Shown: piece by piece, positions 33,875 through 41,592 of the stretch
Layout: every line of letters begins with the position of its first letter
Numbering within the stretch: position 1 is the stretch's first letter
Source: Clostridia bacterium
Lineage (GTDB): Bacteria; Bacillota; Clostridia; Oscillospirales; Butyricicoccaceae
Length of the DNA stretch: 63,812 nt
Direction: 5' to 3'
Assembly (NCBI GenBank): GCA_029099685.1
Contig: JAQXOO010000033.1
Span: 70,623 to 134,434 of the forward strand
The notes under the pieces: model-generated
What the model was told of the DNA's origin: nothing
The model's database searches: none
The model's input: the letters and a program-made list of their open reading frames with translations, nothing else
Program-made: the position numbers and the translations under genes

Positions 33875-34383
33875 GGGAAGTCCCCTGCCTGAGTGTGGGA
33901 TATGCCGGAGGCCTTTTGCATCGTTAGAGCGCCGGATGAATCCGAACGACCGGGAGCCGTTACCCGAAAACCGGTGACAGCCCGAAAAGACGGGCAAAGC
34001 CAGGGGCGCCGGCATCAAAATGACGCCCCTGCCGCCATTGGACAAGGTAGAATGGTACTTACAGAAGTCCTTATAAAAGTCATTACATTTAACCGGACAG
34101 AAAGAATGCATACGGCGTATGCCGACCGGAGGCTATGAAATTCTGAGGGGCCCCCCGGTGCAAACCAAAGGGGTGTTTGCAGCAAAGAATGCATACGGCG
34201 CTTCTGCGCCGCGCCGGTGGTCCGGCGTAGGCCGGAGGAAGGCTATGCCGACCGGAGGCTATGAAATTCTGAGGGGCCTCCGGTGCAAACCAACGGAGTG
34301 TTTGCAGTGGGGACGCGCGTGCGCGCGCGTTCTTTGCGCGTACTTTACAGGCCTATGTTTGGCGCAGGACGGAAGGAGAGCGG
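33875..34383. other. Gene-free block 1b: structured, repeat-containing region
   Basis: No credible gene. It includes GCCCG/CGGGC near 33982-33998, a stem CAGGGGCG/CGCCCCTG around 34001-34031, the two module-B repeats (34119-34182, 34245-34307), a 17-bp direct repeat (34101-34117 and 34184-34200) and an alternating GC tract (34313-34330) just before the Rep gene. Confidence 0.55.
34119..34307 (+). repeat. Module-B repeats (two copies)
   Basis: About 64 bp each at 34119-34182 and 34245-34307. Both contain TGCAAACCAA and GTGTTTGCA arms. A small stem changes from C-C pairing G-G to T-C pairing G-A between copies, so pairing is kept. A degenerate third copy lies at 35645-35701. Confidence 0.75.
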
Positions 34384-35151
34384 ATGAAAAAGGTGAGACG
34401 GGTCTATCAGACAGGCAATTTCCGGGAGGTCAGGGACGTGTGGGTCACTGACCGGTATGTACCCAGGGGACCGCGGCTGAAGGGTAACGCCCGGAAGAGC
34501 CAGATGGATGCCAACATGAAGGCGGCCATCCGGGAGAGCACACGGATCCTGAACGGAAACTTTTGCTATGAGCACGGGGATCTGCTGTGCACCTACACCT
34601 TTACCCGGGAGCCGGAGGACCGGAACGAGGGGTGGAAGCTCTTTGCGAAGCACGGACTGGACAAGCTGCGGAAGCTGGCCAGATCAAACGGACGGGAGCT
34701 GAAGATGTACGCGGTGGTATCAGACATGGACGGCAGGACAAAGGCGCCGGAGCGGATCCACATCCACGCGGTGCTTTCTGGCGTGACCATGGAGCAGGCG
34801 CGGGAGGTCTGGAAGCTGGGCGTGGTGGACTGCAGGACCATCCGGAAGGAAAAGACCCATGCCAGGCTGGCCCGGTATCTGCTGGAGCAGTGCCGGTGCG
34901 CGCCAAACGAGAAGAAATGGCACACAAGCCGCAATCTGGAGCGGACGAAGCTGCTGTCTGAGACAGAGGTACATGGGAACCCGCGGTACCGGCTGCCCAA
35001 GGGGGCGGAGCTGATCGCCCAGGGAGAATACAGCCCGGAGGAGGGGAAGCTGCTGGACCTGCAGATCCTGATGCCGGAGCGGGATGCCCATACACAACGC
35101 CCGGCAGACCGGCCGGGGACGCCTGAAAAACGAAGGAGGAAGAAAACGTGA
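34384..35151 (+). CDS. HUH rolling-circle replication initiator-like protein
   Basis: 255-aa protein with the three motifs of rolling-circle Rep proteins. Motif 1 is LCTYTFT (residues 68-74). Motif 2, the HUH metal site, is His126-Ile-His128 in ERIHIHAVLSG. Motif 3 has the candidate nucleophile Tyr165 in ARLARYLLEQ. The SRNL segment after motif 3 (KKWHTSRNLER) is common in G2P/ORF2-type Reps. It would nick one strand at an origin. It is the only replication gene seen in the element and is flanked on both sides by blocks sharing the 153-bp repeat. GGAAGGAG precedes the start. Confidence 0.75.
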   Translation: MKKVRRVYQTGNFREVRDVWVTDRYVPRGPRLKGNARKSQMDANMKAAIRESTRILNGNFCYEHGDLLCTYTFTREPEDRNEGWKLFAKHGLDKLRKLARSNGRELKMYAVVSDMDGRTKAPERIHIHAVLSGVTMEQAREVWKLGVVDCRTIRKEKTHARLARYLLEQCRCAPNEKKWHTSRNLERTKLLSETEVHGNPRYRLPKGAELIAQGEYSPEEGKLLDLQILMPERDAHTQRPADRPGTPEKRRRKKT

Positions 35152-35339
35152 AGATCGGTGAAAAGGTGAGCCTGCGGCCGCAGACATTCGGAAAAGGGGC
35201 CATGGAGGGGACGGTCACCTACATACACCCGCAGGGACGGTTTGCCATGGTGGAGTTCCAAGTGCGGATCAAGGCGCCCTGGTGGGCGGAAGCCAGGCCG
35301 GCGGTGCTGCGGGAGTGCTTTCAGCTGGCGCGGAAGTGA
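35148..35339 (+). CDS. Small SH3-like protein downstream of Rep
   Basis: 63-aa protein (MKIGEKVSLRPQTF ... EGTVTYIHPQGRFAMVEFQV), likely a small beta barrel of SH3 type. The start is a GTG overlapping the rep stop (GTGA), so it is made together with Rep and may assist it. Its stop is followed directly by the second repeat block. Confidence 0.6.
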   Translation: MKIGEKVSLRPQTFGKGAMEGTVTYIHPQGRFAMVEFQVRIKAPWWAEARPAVLRECFQLARK

Positions 35340-35855
35340 GGGAACGGGGGACGGGAGGATGTGACTTTCCACCGAAGGACGGGGGACGGACGGATGTGAC
35401 TTTCCACCGAAGGACGTGGAGGATGTTCCTTTCCACCGGCGGAAAGGAACCAAAGGCCGCTGGGGCACTTTCGATGTGCCCCAGACCCCGGACGACCGAC
35501 TGCTTAGGGGGCTGCGGCCCCCTGGCCGTGGAGGGCATACCCCCGGGGACGGGGGATCCTATGCAGAGGCGGGACCCAGCGGAGCGGTACCGGTGGGCGG
35601 CGAGCAGAGCGAGACGACGGCGCTTCTGCGACGCGCGGCGGGTGCCGTGCAGGCCGGAGGAAGGCCCTGCCGACCGGAGGCTATCAAATGCAGAGGGGCC
35701 ACCGGCGGGACCCAGCGGAGCGGTCACGGTGGGGAGAGCATGATGTTGAAAAGGATTGACAGGACCCGGGTGCAGGGGCGCGCGGGATCTTTGTCTATGC
35801 GCGGGCGCGCGCATGGGGGAAACAGCGTCAACAGAAAGTCACAAGGGGGAATGGC
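35340..35855. other. Gene-free block 2: second hairpin-rich repeat region
   Basis: No credible gene. It holds a tandem 25-bp duplication (35357-35381 and 35392-35416), repeat copy A2, a degenerate module-B copy (about 35645-35701), a repeated segment GGCGGGACCCAGCGGAGCGG (near 35570 and 35705) and a GC-alternating hairpin (about 35776-35812) just before the next gene. Confidence 0.6.
35407..35559 (+). repeat. 153-bp structured repeat, copy A2
   Basis: Same orientation as copy A1 and 97% identical. The first hairpin is 35425-35434 with 35441-35450. The four differences fall in the flank, one loop base and unpaired bases, so all stems are conserved. Confidence 0.9.
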
Positions 35856-36251
35856 ATGAAGTACAAGGAAAGTCTGCCCAGGGATGTGCGGGAGCTGTGC
35901 ACCGCCCATGTGCGGGGATATGAGCGCAGGCTGGAGGAGCTGAGCCGGAAGCGGGAGGCGGTCTATGGGTCCGGCCGGCCGGAAAAGGCGGCGGAGGAGC
36001 TGGAGGCTCTGAACAAAAGCGGAGACAGCCGGAGCGTTCGGGCGGTGGAGACGGCGCTGCTGCTGGCCTGCCACGGGATCCGCAGCAGGACGGTGTGCGA
36101 GCATCTGCGCAGGGGCCTGGTGCGCAACCTGTGCAACCGGCGGCTATGGCCCTATGAGCGGCTGAACCTGCCGGGGATCGGCAAAAAGGAGTTTTACCGG
36201 CGGAAGCAGGATTTTTTGGTGGCGCTGGCGGAGGAGCTGGGATACCTGTGA
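35856..36251 (+). CDS. ArpU-like phage late transcription regulator
   Basis: 131-aa helical, basic protein placed between early and late genes. The C-terminal segment LPGIGKKEFYRRKQDFLVALAEELGYL resembles the end of ArpU/RinA-type late regulators. Its position directly upstream of a promoter-terminator arrangement and the scaffold gene supports a role in turning on late genes. The assignment rests on position and overall pattern. Confidence 0.55.
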   Translation: MKYKESLPRDVRELCTAHVRGYERRLEELSRKREAVYGSGRPEKAAEELEALNKSGDSRSVRAVETALLLACHGIRSRTVCEHLRRGLVRNLCNRRLWPYERLNLPGIGKKEFYRRKQDFLVALAEELGYL

Positions 36252-36315
36252 GAGACGGGGGAGCGGTCACGCTGGGGCAAAAAAATGAAAAATGGCACCG
36301 CTGCCACCATTGAAT

Positions 36316-36325
36316 GTGCGATAAT
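36316..36325 (+). promoter_or_regulatory. Probable late promoter (extended -10)
   Basis: TG-C-GATAAT (36317-36325). The -35 match is poor, which fits activator dependence. Transcription would start near 36332, at the foot of a terminator hairpin. Confidence 0.5.
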
Positions 36326-36335
36326 AGAACCATGG

Positions 36336-36360
36336 AGCAGTCCGAAAGGGCTGCTTTTTT
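36336..36360 (+). terminator. Terminator at the very start of the late transcript
   Basis: AGCAGTCC (36336-36343) pairs with GGGCTGCT (36348-36355, one G-U) around a GAAA tetraloop, with T residues 36355-36360. Confidence 0.8.
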
Positions 36361-36363
36361 CTG

Positions 36364-36425
36364 TTCCGCCGGGACACCAACGGCGGAAAGCCATTTTGAA
36401 ACTGCCGGCGGGACACCAACGCCGG
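36364..36425 (+). repeat. Twin hairpins with identical loop GGACACCAA
   Basis: The first stem is CCGCCG/CGGCGG (36366-36371, 36381-36386), extended by TT/AA. The second is CCGGCG/CGCCGG (36405-36410, 36420-36425). Both enclose GGACACCAA, and one base pair is swapped C-G to G-C, which keeps the stem. They lie in the scaffold gene leader. Confidence 0.75.
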
Positions 36426-36444
36426 GAGGAAAGGAGAACGGATC

Positions 36445-37335
36445 ATGTACGGAGACACCCATCCGGAAAATGACAACCAGGACGCCGGCCTGGAAGAGGA
36501 GCTGCTGGCGGCATTTGACGACGGACAGGACGTGGACGTGACGGTGGACGGCGAGGAAGAAGGCGAAGGCCGGGAAAACGGATCCGGCAGGGAGCCGGAA
36601 GCCGGGGACGCCGGCAGCACGGACACGCAGGAGGACGGCCAGCCAAACGGAGCGCAGCCGGCCGGGGCGGAGACCTTTACCCTGAAGTACAAGGGGCAGG
36701 AGGAACAGTACACCCGGGAACAGCTGATGGAGCTGGCACAGAAGGGCCGGGACTATGACGGCCTGCGGGAGGACCGGGACCGGCTGCGGGATCATCACCC
36801 GGCGCTGGAGCTCATCGACCGCTACGCCGCCCGGAACAACATGACCCGGGAGCAGTATCTGGAGTTTGCCCAGCGCAGGGCGGACGAAGATGAAGCCGCT
36901 CCGGTGGTGCGCCAGCTGATGGAGGCGGGCACGCCGGAGGCCGTGGCCAGAGAGCTGGCCCTGCGGCGGCTGCAGGAGACCAGGGGACAGGCCCGCAGGC
37001 AGCAGGAGCAGCAGGCGGCACAGACCCGGGAGGAGCAGCAGCGGAACGCGGAGGCGGAAAAGCAGGCGGGCTACCGGGCGCTGGTGGACTATGCCAACCA
37101 GAACGGCATCGACCTGTCAAAGCTGCCCCAGGAGGTCCTGCGGGACATCAACGCAGGTATGAAGCCCCTGGAGGCCTATCTCCGCTATGAAAACGCCAGC
37201 CTGCGGCTGGAGCGCTCCCAGCGGGAGCAGAACGAGAGGAACAAGGACAAGAACCCGGGCAGGGTGAACGACAAGGCGCCGGCGGCGGTGAAAGACCCCT
37301 TTGACGACGCCTTTGACGAAGTGTTTGGCCTGTAA
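36445..37335 (+). CDS. Phage scaffold-like protein
   Basis: 296-aa acidic, glutamine/glutamate-rich coiled-coil protein. A long disordered N terminus is followed by FTLKYKGQEEQYTREQLMELAQKGRDYD, a motif typical of phage head scaffolding proteins. Next is a long charged helix (about 180-225) and a C-terminal segment with DPFDDAFDEVFGL. It directly precedes the capsid gene, the normal place of a scaffold. Its leader carries a terminator and twin hairpins. Confidence 0.8.
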   Translation: MYGDTHPENDNQDAGLEEELLAAFDDGQDVDVTVDGEEEGEGRENGSGREPEAGDAGSTDTQEDGQPNGAQPAGAETFTLKYKGQEEQYTREQLMELAQKGRDYDGLREDRDRLRDHHPALELIDRYAARNNMTREQYLEFAQRRADEDEAAPVVRQLMEAGTPEAVARELALRRLQETRGQARRQQEQQAAQTREEQQRNAEAEKQAGYRALVDYANQNGIDLSKLPQEVLRDINAGMKPLEAYLRYENASLRLERSQREQNERNKDKNPGRVNDKAPAAVKDPFDDAFDEVFGL

Positions 37336-37365
37336 GCCCGGGCAGGAGGAAAGGAGCGAACATAC

Positions 37366-38433
37366 ATGGGCATTACCGCGCATGTGGACTACAGCAAAAA
37401 GGCCATGCAGGCCTACAAGGTGGGCAGCCTGCTGGCAGGCCGCCTGAGCCAGGAGTACAAGTTCGGCGACTTCAAGAGCGTCATCATCTCCAGCATCATC
37501 ACCACCCCCTATAACGACTACACCCGCAGCGGTGTGAGCCGGTACGGCACCCCCACCGAGGTGGAGGACGAGACCCAGGAGCTGATCTGCACCCAGGACA
37601 AGGCCTTTGCCAAGACCATCGACAAGGGCAACGCCAAGGACCAGCAGTACCTGAAAAAGGCCGGCCGGGTGGTGGCACTGATGCTCAAGGAACAGGGCAT
37701 CCCCATGACCGACAAGTACGGCTTTTCCGTGCTGAGCCGGAAGGCGGGCCGGATCGTGGGCAACACGACCGCTCTGAGCAAGAGCAACATCTGCGACCGC
37801 ATCTCTGACGGCACGGTGTATATGGACGATCAGGAGGTCCCCCAGGACGGCCGGACCCTGTTCATCACCTCCGCCGGGTACAAGATGCTGCGGCTCAGCG
37901 ATGAGTTCACCAAGGCAGACGACCTGATCAAAAAGAGCCTGGTGTCTGGCCAGGTGGGCGAATATGACGGGATGCCGGTGGTCAAGGTGCCCGCCGGCCG
38001 CTGGCCCAAGAACGTCAACTTTATGATCGTGCACCGGTCTTCTGCCTGCATGCCCATGAAGATCAAGGAGACCCGGATCCATCAGGATCCGCCCGGCATT
38101 TCCGGCAACCTGCTGGAGGGCCGGCAGTATTATGACTGCTTCGTCTTCGGGAAGCGGGCATGCGGCATCTATGTGGACGTCAACACCGGCTCCGGCGGCG
38201 GAACGGTGACGGCGGCGCCCACGGTATCCACTGCGGGCGTGGTCACCCAGTCCGGCGCAAGCGCCATCTGGGCAACCACCGACGGCTCTGACCCCCGGTA
38301 CAGCAAGACCCGTGTGGCCGTTGCCTCCGGCAGCGCGCCGGAACACAAGACGGGCGACACGGTGCGGGCCTATGCCGAGGGCAGCGGGGATGCCTTCCCC
38401 AGTACGGTGGCGGAGGCCGTCACCGCGTCCTGA
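37366..38433 (+). CDS. Major capsid protein
   Basis: 355-aa protein, strongest candidate for the coat: it follows the scaffold gene with a strong AGGAAAGGAG site. The N-terminal 285 residues (MGITAHVDYSKKAMQAYKVGSLL ... SVIISSIITTPYNDYTRSG) form the core. The C-terminal about 70 residues (TVTAAPTVSTAGVV ... GASAIWATTDGSDPRYSKTR) are a separate Ig-like/chitobiase-C-type beta domain, likely a surface decoration of the capsid. No cysteine-rich or protease segment is seen. Confidence 0.75.
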   Translation: MGITAHVDYSKKAMQAYKVGSLLAGRLSQEYKFGDFKSVIISSIITTPYNDYTRSGVSRYGTPTEVEDETQELICTQDKAFAKTIDKGNAKDQQYLKKAGRVVALMLKEQGIPMTDKYGFSVLSRKAGRIVGNTTALSKSNICDRISDGTVYMDDQEVPQDGRTLFITSAGYKMLRLSDEFTKADDLIKKSLVSGQVGEYDGMPVVKVPAGRWPKNVNFMIVHRSSACMPMKIKETRIHQDPPGISGNLLEGRQYYDCFVFGKRACGIYVDVNTGSGGGTVTAAPTVSTAGVVTQSGASAIWATTDGSDPRYSKTRVAVASGSAPEHKTGDTVRAYAEGSGDAFPSTVAEAVTAS

Positions 38434-38469
38434 TGAGGGACAACTGAACACAGCGGCGCCAAAGTTTTG

Positions 38470-38527
38470 AGGTGCTGCGGCACCTGCGAAACGCGACCCA
38501 GAGAGCCTGAAAAAGGCCCTCTGGGTC
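38470..38527 (+). terminator. Two hairpins between capsid and terminase genes
   Basis: A 6-bp hairpin AGGTGC/GCACCT (38470-38485, TGCG loop) is followed by a 9-bp stem GACCCAGAG/CTCTGGGTC (38495-38503 with 38519-38527) with an inner GCCT/AGGC stem. No clean T run follows, so it may attenuate rather than fully stop, or protect capsid mRNA. Confidence 0.55.
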
Positions 38528-38554
38528 ATGGTCGTATTTTGGGGGAGGGAGCAA

Positions 38555-40021
38555 ATGGGGCCGGAGGAGCGGAAACGGCTGGCGGAACAGGCAAAACGGG
38601 AGCTTTTGCGCAGGCGGGCCGGGGAGGATTATTACAGCTATGTCCAGTATGTCCACCCGCGGATCTACAAACCAAACCGGGCGGCGGAGCTGGTGTGCAG
38701 GACGGCCCAGGACTTTCTGCAGAAGGAAACGGGAAACCCCTATGACATCCTCATCGTCACGGAGCCGCCCCAGCACGGAAAAAGCATGAACCTGACTGAG
38801 ACGCTGCCCAGCTGGTACCTGGGAAACAACCCGGATCAAAGCGTTATCGAGGTGAGCTACAGCGACAGCTTCGCCGAGAAGTTCGGCCTGCTCAACCGCC
38901 GGAAGATCGAGGAATACGGGCGGGAGCTGTTCGGCATCGCCCTGTCCAGGGACAGCCGGAAAAAGACGGACTTTGAGATCCTGGGACACAGGGGCGGGAT
39001 GCGCAGCCGCGGCGTGGGCGGAGGCATCACCGGCAACGCCTGCCACCTGATGATCATTGACGACCCTATCCGCAACCGACAGGAGGCGGACAGCCCCACC
39101 ATCCGGGCGCGGATCCTGGGAGAATGGAACGACAGTATGAAATCCCGACTGGCGGCGGGGGCAAAGGTGATCCTGATCCTGACCCGGTGGCACGAGGAGG
39201 ATCTGGCTGGATGGCTGCTGAAAAACGATCCCTATGTGACCCTGCTGCGCCTGCCCTGCCAGTGCGACAGCGCGGAGGACCCACTGGGACGGCCCATCGG
39301 GGCGGCCCTGTGCCCGGAGATCGGCAAGGACGACCGGTGGCTGGAGGGCTTCAGGGCGACCATGGTGCGCACCGAGGGCGTGCGCAGCTGGAACGCCCTG
39401 TATCAGGGTACGCCCAGCTCGGAGCAGGGCAACCTGATCCTGCGGGAATGGTGGCGCTGGTATCGGCCTGGCACACTGCCGGAGATGGCACAGAGCATCC
39501 TTTCCATTGACGCCAGCTTCAAGGGGGCGGAGGACAACGACTTCGTATGCATCCAGTGCTGGGGCAGACGGGGCGCAGACGCCTATCTGCTGGACAGCGA
39601 CAAGCGGCACATGGACTTCCCAGAGACGCTGAAGGCGGTGCGCAGGATGGCGGCCAGGTGGCCGGGGGCAAGGCCCATCTATGTGGAGGACAAGGCCAAC
39701 GGTCCGGCGGTGATCGCCATGCTGCGGCGGGAGATCCCGGGGATCGTGGCGGTGAACCCACAGGGCGGCAAGGCGGCGCGGGTCAACGCCATCTCCGGCT
39801 TTATCGAGGCGGGCAATGTGTGGCTGCCAATGGGCGTGGACTATGCCGAGGAGCTGGTGGAGAGCTGCGCGGTATTTCCCCTGGGCGCCCACGATGACGA
39901 TGTGGACGCCATGAGCCAGGGACTGAACAAGCTGTATTACTTCTCGGGAGAGCTGCCGGAGCCGCCGGACCCGGACGACGGGCCCAGCTGGGAGCAGCAG
40001 GTGGAGAACATGTTCGGATAA
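38555..40021 (+). CDS. terL: Terminase large subunit
   Basis: 488-aa DNA-packaging motor. The N-terminal ATPase domain has Walker A PPQHGKSMN (near residue 70), Walker B HLMIIDDP, and the coupling-type segment ILTRWHEEDL. The C-terminal RNase-H-like nuclease domain has SIDASFKGAEDND and later acidic residues (DDVDAMSQG). It pumps DNA into heads and cuts concatemers. Start chosen at 38555 because GGGGGAGGG lies just before it; an in-frame ATG at 38528 lies in the hairpin. Confidence 0.93.
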   Translation: MGPEERKRLAEQAKRELLRRRAGEDYYSYVQYVHPRIYKPNRAAELVCRTAQDFLQKETGNPYDILIVTEPPQHGKSMNLTETLPSWYLGNNPDQSVIEVSYSDSFAEKFGLLNRRKIEEYGRELFGIALSRDSRKKTDFEILGHRGGMRSRGVGGGITGNACHLMIIDDPIRNRQEADSPTIRARILGEWNDSMKSRLAAGAKVILILTRWHEEDLAGWLLKNDPYVTLLRLPCQCDSAEDPLGRPIGAALCPEIGKDDRWLEGFRATMVRTEGVRSWNALYQGTPSSEQGNLILREWWRWYRPGTLPEMAQSILSIDASFKGAEDNDFVCIQCWGRRGADAYLLDSDKRHMDFPETLKAVRRMAARWPGARPIYVEDKANGPAVIAMLRREIPGIVAVNPQGGKAARVNAISGFIEAGNVWLPMGVDYAEELVESCAVFPLGAHDDDVDAMSQGLNKLYYFSGELPEPPDPDDGPSWEQQVENMFG

Positions 40022-40080
40022 CAACGCGGAACAACGCGGAATAACACGGAATAACACGGAATCACACGGAACAACGCGCA
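40021..40080 (+). repeat. 10-bp tandem repeats after terL
   Basis: Six units of ACAACGCGGA or ATAACACGGA run from 40021 to 40080 between the terL stop and the holin gene. The period equals about one helical turn. Confidence 0.85.
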
Positions 40081-40103
40081 AGGAACAGAAAGGAGAAAAC
40101 GGT

Positions 40104-40529
40104 ATGAGCAAAGCGGAGATCTTCAGCGCCTATGTGCTGCCGGTGATCGTGGCGATCGCCACGGCGCTGGCGGGGTTCATCGGGACCCAGCTGAAGGGCA
40201 TCTACAACAAATACGTCAACGACAAAACCAAGGAGGCGGTGGTGCGCACCTGCGTCAAGGCGGCGGAGCAGCTGTACCACGACCTGAGCGGCCCGGAGAA
40301 GCTGAAAAAGGCCCAGGAGGGCGCGGTGGAGATGCTTAATGAAAAGGGCATCCCCATCTCGGAGCTGGAGCTGAACCTGCTCATTGAGAGCGTGGTGAGC
40401 GAGTTTAACTATGGCTTTGCAAAGGCCGGGGAGTCTGCCGTGGAAATACCTGAAGTTCCTCCTGACGGCGAAGATGATGCGTGCGCAGAACCGGCAGAAG
40501 GCTACAGCGAGGAGGGCGGCGGACGATGA
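40104..40529 (+). CDS. Phage holin, LLH-like
   Basis: 141-aa protein with one N-terminal transmembrane helix (about residues 9-29, AYVLPVIVAIATALAGFIGTQ), a helical domain (KEAVVRTCVKAAEQLYHDLSGPEKLKKAQEGAVEML) and a variable acidic tail. This is the layout of the LLH family of holins, which form pores that release endolysin. It overlaps the endolysin gene by 4 bp. Confidence 0.85.
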   Translation: MSKAEIFSAYVLPVIVAIATALAGFIGTQLKGIYNKYVNDKTKEAVVRTCVKAAEQLYHDLSGPEKLKKAQEGAVEMLNEKGIPISELELNLLIESVVSEFNYGFAKAGESAVEIPEVPPDGEDDACAEPAEGYSEEGGGR

Positions 40530-41257
40530 AAGCAATGGCCTTTGAACGGATCCGGGTGCTCAACGGGTACGGGCTGCCGGACGGGGGCAGCTATATCGCG
40601 GCCGGGGACCTGTGCGAGATCCGGGAAAAGACGGCGGCTGGGCTGTACCCCGTCACCTATCCCACCCGGAAGGGCAGCAAGACCAGGTGGCTGCGGACGC
40701 TGGACGGATTCCTCTGCAACCAGAACGATTACCCCAACATCTCCTACCCGGCGGCGGGGTATGAGAAGGCTACCATCAAAAGCGGGGGATGCGGCGTGTG
40801 CGCCGCCGTCAACGCGGTGGGGGCGCTCACCGGCAAACGGGTCCCCGTGGGGGAGATGCGGGATCTGGCGGTGTCCGGTCTGGCCAGGGTTCCGGGAGGA
40901 ACCAACATGGCCCAGCTGTGCCTGCTGCTGAAGCGGGAATACGGTCTGACAAGCAGGACCACCAGCAGCGTTTTGGAGCTGCAGGCCCATCTGCGGCAGG
41001 GCGGCGCCGCCATCTGCAACGCGGCGGGCAAGGGGCTGCTTTCCACCGGCGGGCACTATGTCACCGCCCTGGGAGAGCTGGGCGGCAGGATCTGCATTGC
41101 GGACCCGGGGCTGTATGCCGGGAAATATGCCGCAAACGCCCGGCGGAAGGCGGCCGTCACCGTAAGCGGGGACCTGATCTTTGTCAAAGCGGGGGACCTG
41201 GACGGGGACTGCAGCGGCCGGTGGCCGAAATATTACCTTTTGCGCAAAGGAGGCTGA
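40526..41257 (+). CDS. Endolysin-like C39-type peptidase
   Basis: 243-aa protein with a papain-like fold: catalytic Cys in SGGCGVCAAVNAVGAL (near residue 88) and His in STGGHYVTALGE (near residue 177), then an Asp in CIADPGLY. The N-terminal about 75 residues may be a wall-binding part. It probably cuts peptidoglycan cross-links during lysis. The location between the holin and a XhlA-like gene supports this. A peptidase role is inferred from motifs only. Confidence 0.78.
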   Translation: MKAMAFERIRVLNGYGLPDGGSYIAAGDLCEIREKTAAGLYPVTYPTRKGSKTRWLRTLDGFLCNQNDYPNISYPAAGYEKATIKSGGCGVCAAVNAVGALTGKRVPVGEMRDLAVSGLARVPGGTNMAQLCLLLKREYGLTSRTTSSVLELQAHLRQGGAAICNAAGKGLLSTGGHYVTALGELGGRICIADPGLYAGKYAANARRKAAVTVSGDLIFVKAGDLDGDCSGRWPKYYLLRKGG

Positions 41258-41259
41258 CC

Positions 41260-41574
41260 ATGGAGGGACTGGAGGAGCGGGTAACGGCGGTGGAGCAGCG
41301 GTGCAAAAGCAACGGCCACCGCATCGACAAGGTGGAGCAGGAGCAGGCGGTGATCCACGAGCTGGCCGCCAGCATCCGGGTGATGGCCAGCGAGCAGAAG
41401 CACACCAGCGACACCATCAGGGAGGTCAAGGAGGACGTCAGCCGCCTGGACGGAAAGGTGGACGCCCTGGAGCTGAAGCCGGGGAAGCGCTGGGAGAGCA
41501 TCGTGGAAAAGATCATCTGGTCCGTGGCGGGGGCCGTCATCGCCTTTGTGCTGGCGCGGATCGGCATCGGATAA
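41260..41574 (+). CDS. XhlA-like lysis protein
   Basis: 104-aa protein: a coiled coil (about residues 1-75, EERVTAVEQRCKSNGHRIDKVEQEQ) and a single C-terminal transmembrane helix (IIWSVAGAVIAFVLARIGIG). This matches haemolysin XhlA-type proteins that assist the holin. AAAGGAGG precedes the ATG. The lysis cassette is thus holin-endolysin-XhlA, inserted between terL and the portal gene. Confidence 0.85.
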   Translation: MEGLEERVTAVEQRCKSNGHRIDKVEQEQAVIHELAASIRVMASEQKHTSDTIREVKEDVSRLDGKVDALELKPGKRWESIVEKIIWSVAGAVIAFVLARIGIG

Positions 41575-41592
41575 GCAAAGAGGGGTGACACC

